Of a stretch of DNA of 8,816 nt, positions 4,999-8,816 are shown piece after piece (positions within the stretch are counted from its first letter, which is position 1; every line of letters begins with the position of its first letter). Location: NCBI GenBank assembly GCA_963926925.1, contig CAWUZD010000013.1:1-8816 (forward strand), given 5' to 3'. The position numbers were made by a program, and so were the translations under genes. This DNA comes from Paralactobacillus_A sp963926925 (GTDB lineage: Bacteria > Bacillota > Bacilli > Lactobacillales > Lactobacillaceae). The notes under the pieces were generated by a model, which saw only the letters and a program-made list of their open reading frames with translations, did not search any database and had not been told where the DNA came from.

Positions 4999-7900
4999 AT
5001 GAAATATACTGAAGTGCATGATTTTGAACCTGATATTATTAAGTATTTAACTAATTTGGGTGGTAGTAAACAATGGGAATACATGCCCGATATTAAGACA
5101 ACGGCACAATTATGGGATAATTTTAGAAATATCATTTATCAACTTAATCAGGATAAATTAACTAAACCATTATCCGATAATGAATTTATGCAAATTAAGC
5201 ATATTATTAATAGCATTGAAACACCTTATCAAGCAGGTAAATTTTTATATGGTGTTAATGGCTGTTCACAAGTTGAAGTTGATCTTGATGATGGACGTCA
5301 TGTTTATTTAACAGTATTTGATCAAGAACAAATCGGTGCTGGTAATACTGTTTACCAAATTGTTAATCAAATTGTGCGTCCTGCCAGAGTTACAGGTTAT
5401 AAAGAACGTCGGTTTGACATTACATTGTTAATTAACGGTTTGCCAATTATTCAAATTGAAGAAAAAACATATCATCATGGTGCTCGTGAAGCTTTAGAAC
5501 AAATGCATCAATATATTCATGAACGCCAATATACTGATATTTTTAGTACTTTGCAAATTTTAGTAGCCTTAACACCAACTGAAGCTCACTATATGGCTAA
5601 CACAACTGATGATAATTTTAATACAGCTTTTGCATTTGAATGGCAAGATGAGAATAATAAACGAGTATTTGATTGGCAAGAATTTGCTAACTATTTTCTT
5701 TCTATTCCAATGGCTCATCAGATGGCTACTAATTATATGATTTTGGACGGTACGCTTAATCAAGAAGCGATTAAAGTTATGCGTCCTTATCAGGTATATG
5801 CTACTAAAAAGGTAATTAATAGTATTCGTAACCATGATTTTGACTATGGTGATAATAATATTGGCTATGTTTGGCATACTACTGGTTCTGGTAAAACCAT
5901 TACTTCCTTTAAAACAGCATGGTTAGCATCACGCTTACCTAATGTTGATAAAGTTGTTTTCTTAGTTGACCGAATTGCCTTAACTAATCAAACAGCTGAT
6001 GAATATCGTGCTTATGATCCTGATGGTAATACTATTGATAATACTGCTAGCAAGAATGATTTAGCACGGAAGTTAAAAACCAAGAAAAATGGTATTATTG
6101 TTACCTCCATTCAAAAATTAGCACGTTTGGTTAATAGTGAAAAATTCGCTAAAATTAATAAACACATTGTTTTTATTGTTGATGAAGCGCATCGTTCAAC
6201 TGCTGGAGAAATGTTGCAGCAAATTAAAAAAGGTTTTCCAAATGCAGCATGGGTAGGTTATACTGGTACGCCAGTTTTTGATGCTCATAAAGGGCCAACT
6301 ACACATGAATTATTTGGGGATGTCCTTCATATTTACACAATTAAAGATGCAATTGCTGATCGTAATGTCCTTGGCTTCAAGGTTGATTTTGAAACAACAT
6401 TAAGTCAAGACGAATTGCGTGATCATTATTTACCAGAATACTTTAAACGGCAACATTCTTCATGGACAACTGCGCAAATTCAAAAGCGCATTGCTCACTT
6501 AACTCCTGAAGATATGGATGATATGGTTAATTCTAGTGTTTATGATATGAATGATGATCATGTACGCTTAGTTGTTCAAAATATTATGACGAATTGGCAA
6601 AAACGTTCAGTAAATGGTGAATATAATGCAATTTTGACAACTCATGTTGGTGGTGGACAAGCATCAACACCAATGGCAATGAAGTTTTATCAAGAATTTT
6701 TGAAGCAAAATCAAAATTACGCTAAATATGGCTTAGAACGACCATTACGGGTTGCGATTACTTTTAGCCAAGATACTAGTAATAGTAATCAACAATTAGA
6801 AACCAATGAGAATTTGCATACTGCCATTGCAAATTATAACCAAATGTTTGGTACTAGTTTTGATGACACTACTACCAAAGAATATACCCAACAAGTTGTT
6901 GATCGTTTGAGTAAAAAGATTAGCAAAGATCCTGATGATTATCTTGATTTGGTAATTGTTGTTGATCAATTACTAACGGGTTTTAATGCGCCACAATTAA
7001 ATACATTGTATGTTGACCGCACTTTAAAAGGTGCTAATTTAATTCAGGCTTATTCACGGACTAACCGTATTTATGATATGCGTACGAAGCCATTTGGCCA
7101 TATTATTAATTATCGTTGGCCCGCTAATTCAAAGAAATTAATGGAAGATGCATTAACACTCTATGCTGATCATGATTCAGCTAGTGTACAAACTGAATTT
7201 AATTTAGTTGATGATGGTGTTTTAGCTAAATCATATCAACAAGTTGTTGATGAATTAAAACCTGTTGTTGATCGTTTAGCATCATTAACAGATGATTTTA
7301 CGAGAACGCCTGATAATGCTGATCGTCAAGAAGAAATGTATACGTTATTAAATCATTACAGTAGTTTAGTTTCACAAGTAATGCAAAGTGATGAATTTAA
7401 TAAAGACGATGATCAAGCTATGCAAAAATTCTATGATGATATTGCTATTAGTAGAGATCAAGATAATATTTTAAATAATAACTTAGCTGATGAATTGCGT
7501 GAAAAAATCGCTGAACGCAAGCATATTGATCCAATTCAAGTTAATTTAAAGATGACACATATTGATACTATTGAAGTTAACTATGATTATCTTATGGAAT
7601 TAATTGCACAATTAGCAAACCAAGTACATGATAATGACTTAGAAGCAGCCCAAGTAACTAAGCGTGATATTGATCAAATGACTTCACAAATGGATAATCG
7701 TGAACGTGCTAAGGATATTCATAACTTTAGTAATGATTTAATGCAAGGTAATGTTGAAATCAATAGTTATCCAGTTGAAGCTAAGCAAATTAATGATTTG
7801 ATTGATAATCATAAACAAAGTGGCGTCCGTCATTATATTTATGAATTTAAGCAAAAGTGGGGGATTGCGGACATTGCTGACCACAATTTAATTAATGAAT

Positions 7901-8097
7901 TAGTTGATCAACATATGGTTGGCAGTGATGATTTAAATATTAATCACGAATTAGATAGCATTATTAAAGAAGCACAAGCTGTTTATCAAACTGATGCTGC
8001 AACCCCAGAAATTCGTGAAATGAATCGTATTAAATATCGGATAAAATTACGTCAAGCTTTAAATAACATGGCCGATGATGTTAAGAAACATTTTTAA
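4999..8097 (+). CDS. hsdR: Type I restriction enzyme R subunit (HsdR), type IC-like
   Basis: HsdR is the ATP-driven translocase and nuclease of the type I restriction complex (R2M2S): it pumps DNA past the bound enzyme and cleaves at a distance from an unmethylated target. At 1032 residues it is close to EcoR124I HsdR. The N-terminal PD-(D/E)xK nuclease shows D140, E154 and K156 in RRFDITLLINGLPIIQIEEK, with the same spacing as D151, E165 and K167 of EcoR124I. The superfamily 2 motor follows: Walker A TTGSGKT at 294-300, DEAH at 395-398, TGTP at 422-425, LLTGFNAP at 658-665 and QAYSRTNR at 683-690. A helical C-terminal part should dock on the methylase. All motifs are intact with no frameshift, so the gene appears functional. 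The start has AGGAG at 4984-4988. hsdM follows after 22 bases. Confidence 0.97.
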   Translation: MKYTEVHDFEPDIIKYLTNLGGSKQWEYMPDIKTTAQLWDNFRNIIYQLNQDKLTKPLSDNEFMQIKHIINSIETPYQAGKFLYGVNGCSQVEVDLDDGRHVYLTVFDQEQIGAGNTVYQIVNQIVRPARVTGYKERRFDITLLINGLPIIQIEEKTYHHGAREALEQMHQYIHERQYTDIFSTLQILVALTPTEAHYMANTTDDNFNTAFAFEWQDENNKRVFDWQEFANYFLSIPMAHQMATNYMILDGTLNQEAIKVMRPYQVYATKKVINSIRNHDFDYGDNNIGYVWHTTGSGKTITSFKTAWLASRLPNVDKVVFLVDRIALTNQTADEYRAYDPDGNTIDNTASKNDLARKLKTKKNGIIVTSIQKLARLVNSEKFAKINKHIVFIVDEAHRSTAGEMLQQIKKGFPNAAWVGYTGTPVFDAHKGPTTHELFGDVLHIYTIKDAIADRNVLGFKVDFETTLSQDELRDHYLPEYFKRQHSSWTTAQIQKRIAHLTPEDMDDMVNSSVYDMNDDHVRLVVQNIMTNWQKRSVNGEYNAILTTHVGGGQASTPMAMKFYQEFLKQNQNYAKYGLERPLRVAITFSQDTSNSNQQLETNENLHTAIANYNQMFGTSFDDTTTKEYTQQVVDRLSKKISKDPDDYLDLVIVVDQLLTGFNAPQLNTLYVDRTLKGANLIQAYSRTNRIYDMRTKPFGHIINYRWPANSKKLMEDALTLYADHDSASVQTEFNLVDDGVLAKSYQQVVDELKPVVDRLASLTDDFTRTPDNADRQEEMYTLLNHYSSLVSQVMQSDEFNKDDDQAMQKFYDDIAISRDQDNILNNNLADELREKIAERKHIDPIQVNLKMTHIDTIEVNYDYLMELIAQLANQVHDNDLEAAQVTKRDIDQMTSQMDNRERAKDIHNFSNDLMQGNVEINSYPVEAKQINDLIDNHKQSGVRHYIYEFKQKWGIADIADHNLINELVDQHMVGSDDLNINHELDSIIKEAQAVYQTDAATPEIREMNRIKYRIKLRQALNNMADDVKKHF

Positions 8098-8119
8098 TTA
8101 GCGAAGTGGAGATTTAGGG

Positions 8120-8816
8120 ATGGATAAGGAACAAAAAACAACACAAACAAATGCACAAAGCATGACTGCACAACTTTGGAGTATGGCTAATGCTTTGCGT
8201 GGTAATATGGATGCTTCTGAATATCGTAATTATATTTTGGCATTTATTTTCTATCGTTATTTATCAGAACACCAAGAAAAATACTTAGTTGAAGAAGGAA
8301 TTATTGACGTTAAACCTGGTCAAAGCGTTAATGATGCTTATCGTGAACAAGCAAGTGGTGAAAACCTTAAAGATTATTTAGAAGATATTTCTAGTAGCTT
8401 AGGATATGCAATTGCTCCCGAAGATACTTGGACAACAATTGTTGATAAAGTTGAAAATAATCAATTAAAACCCGAAGATTTTCAAAATATGTTTGATCAC
8501 TTCAATGATAATGCAGAATTAAATGTTAGTGCTTATCATAGCGGTGATTTTCGGGGTATTTTTGCTGACGTTAATTTAAGTAATAGTCGGTTGGGTGAAA
8601 ATACTGCTGCTAAGGCGAAAACATTAAGTAAAATTGTTGAGTTAGTAAATAATTTTACTTATAAAGATGAAAATGGTCATGATATTTTAGGTGATGTTTA
8701 CGAATATTTAATTGCCGATTTTGCCGGTAATTCTGGTAAAAAAGCCGGCGAATTTTATACGCCACACCGGGTATCAATGGTATTAGCTAAATTAGTTACT
8801 TTAGATTACAACAAAA
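8120..8816 (+). CDS. hsdM: Type I restriction-modification M subunit (HsdM), 3' end cut by window
   Basis: HsdM transfers a methyl group from S-adenosylmethionine to adenine in the recognition site and is needed for both modification and restriction. The visible 232 codons hold the N-terminal helical domain (AQLWSMANALRGNMDASEYR and FIFYRYLSE) and the start of the methylase domain, DILGDVYEYLIADFAGNSGKKAGEFYTPHRVS, with GEFYTP at about 210-215. This wording is typical of type IC methylases. The SAM-binding glycine motif and the NPPF catalytic motif would lie past the window edge, so activity cannot be judged. The ATG at 8120 has GGAG (8108-8111) eight bases upstream, and the frame is open to the last base. 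It is in an operon with hsdR; hsdS should lie further right. Confidence 0.95.
   Translation, partial: MDKEQKTTQTNAQSMTAQLWSMANALRGNMDASEYRNYILAFIFYRYLSEHQEKYLVEEGIIDVKPGQSVNDAYREQASGENLKDYLEDISSSLGYAIAPEDTWTTIVDKVENNQLKPEDFQNMFDHFNDNAELNVSAYHSGDFRGIFADVNLSNSRLGENTAAKAKTLSKIVELVNNFTYKDENGHDILGDVYEYLIADFAGNSGKKAGEFYTPHRVSMVLAKLVTLDYNK

Noticed and set aside
5569..5877. Minus-strand open frame inside hsdR
   Set aside because: It lies wholly within a conserved gene with intact motifs and has no supporting signals.
1..8816. CRISPR arrays, tRNA or rRNA genes, transposases and phage attachment sites
   Set aside because: I looked for regularly spaced repeats, cloverleaf ends and transposase-like frames and saw none.

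Overview
The window looks like a low-G+C Firmicute chromosome, most likely a member of the Lactobacillaceae; I cannot resolve the genus. The signs are AT-rich codon use, strong AGGAGG-type ribosome binding sites, two secreted proteins resembling a family I associate with lactobacilli (Lreu_0056/DUF4767-like), and a type IC restriction-modification locus. It reads as an accessory region: small secreted, membrane and orphan proteins followed by defence genes.

Layout. (1) 1-95 and 785-873 hold two copies of one tandem-hairpin RNA element. Each has two hairpins about 50 nt apart with nearly the same seven-base loop (AGAAGAC), and the second hairpin is a rho-independent terminator. The second copy sits in a divergent intergenic region behind an extended -10 promoter, so it is probably a free small RNA of about 107 nt. 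(2) 92-652 (minus) is a two-helix membrane protein of unknown function. (3) 938-2613 is a probable three-gene operon: a secreted DUF4767-like protein, an atypical SDR-fold NAD(P)-binding protein, and a 75-residue highly charged coiled-coil protein, ended by a strong terminator. (4) 2688-3901 is a single-gene unit for a protein with an N-terminal AlbA_2/Schlafen-type domain, followed by its own terminator. (5) 3923-4924 is a two-gene unit: a paralogue of the secreted protein, translationally coupled by a TAATG overlap to a 66-residue very basic protein. Its promoter carries a cre-like (CcpA) site at the predicted start of transcription. (6) From about 4956 to the window end is a type I restriction-modification operon, with hsdR complete and hsdM cut off by the window edge. 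hsdS is not in view.

How the parts relate. The restriction operon is conventional. The AlbA_2 protein has three acidic residues whose spacing matches the Schlafen RNase triad, so it could be a nucleic-acid-targeting protein beside the restriction locus. The two secreted paralogues bracket the SDR, charged-protein and AlbA_2 genes, which suggests an old duplication. The least explained signal is the duplicated tandem-hairpin RNA.
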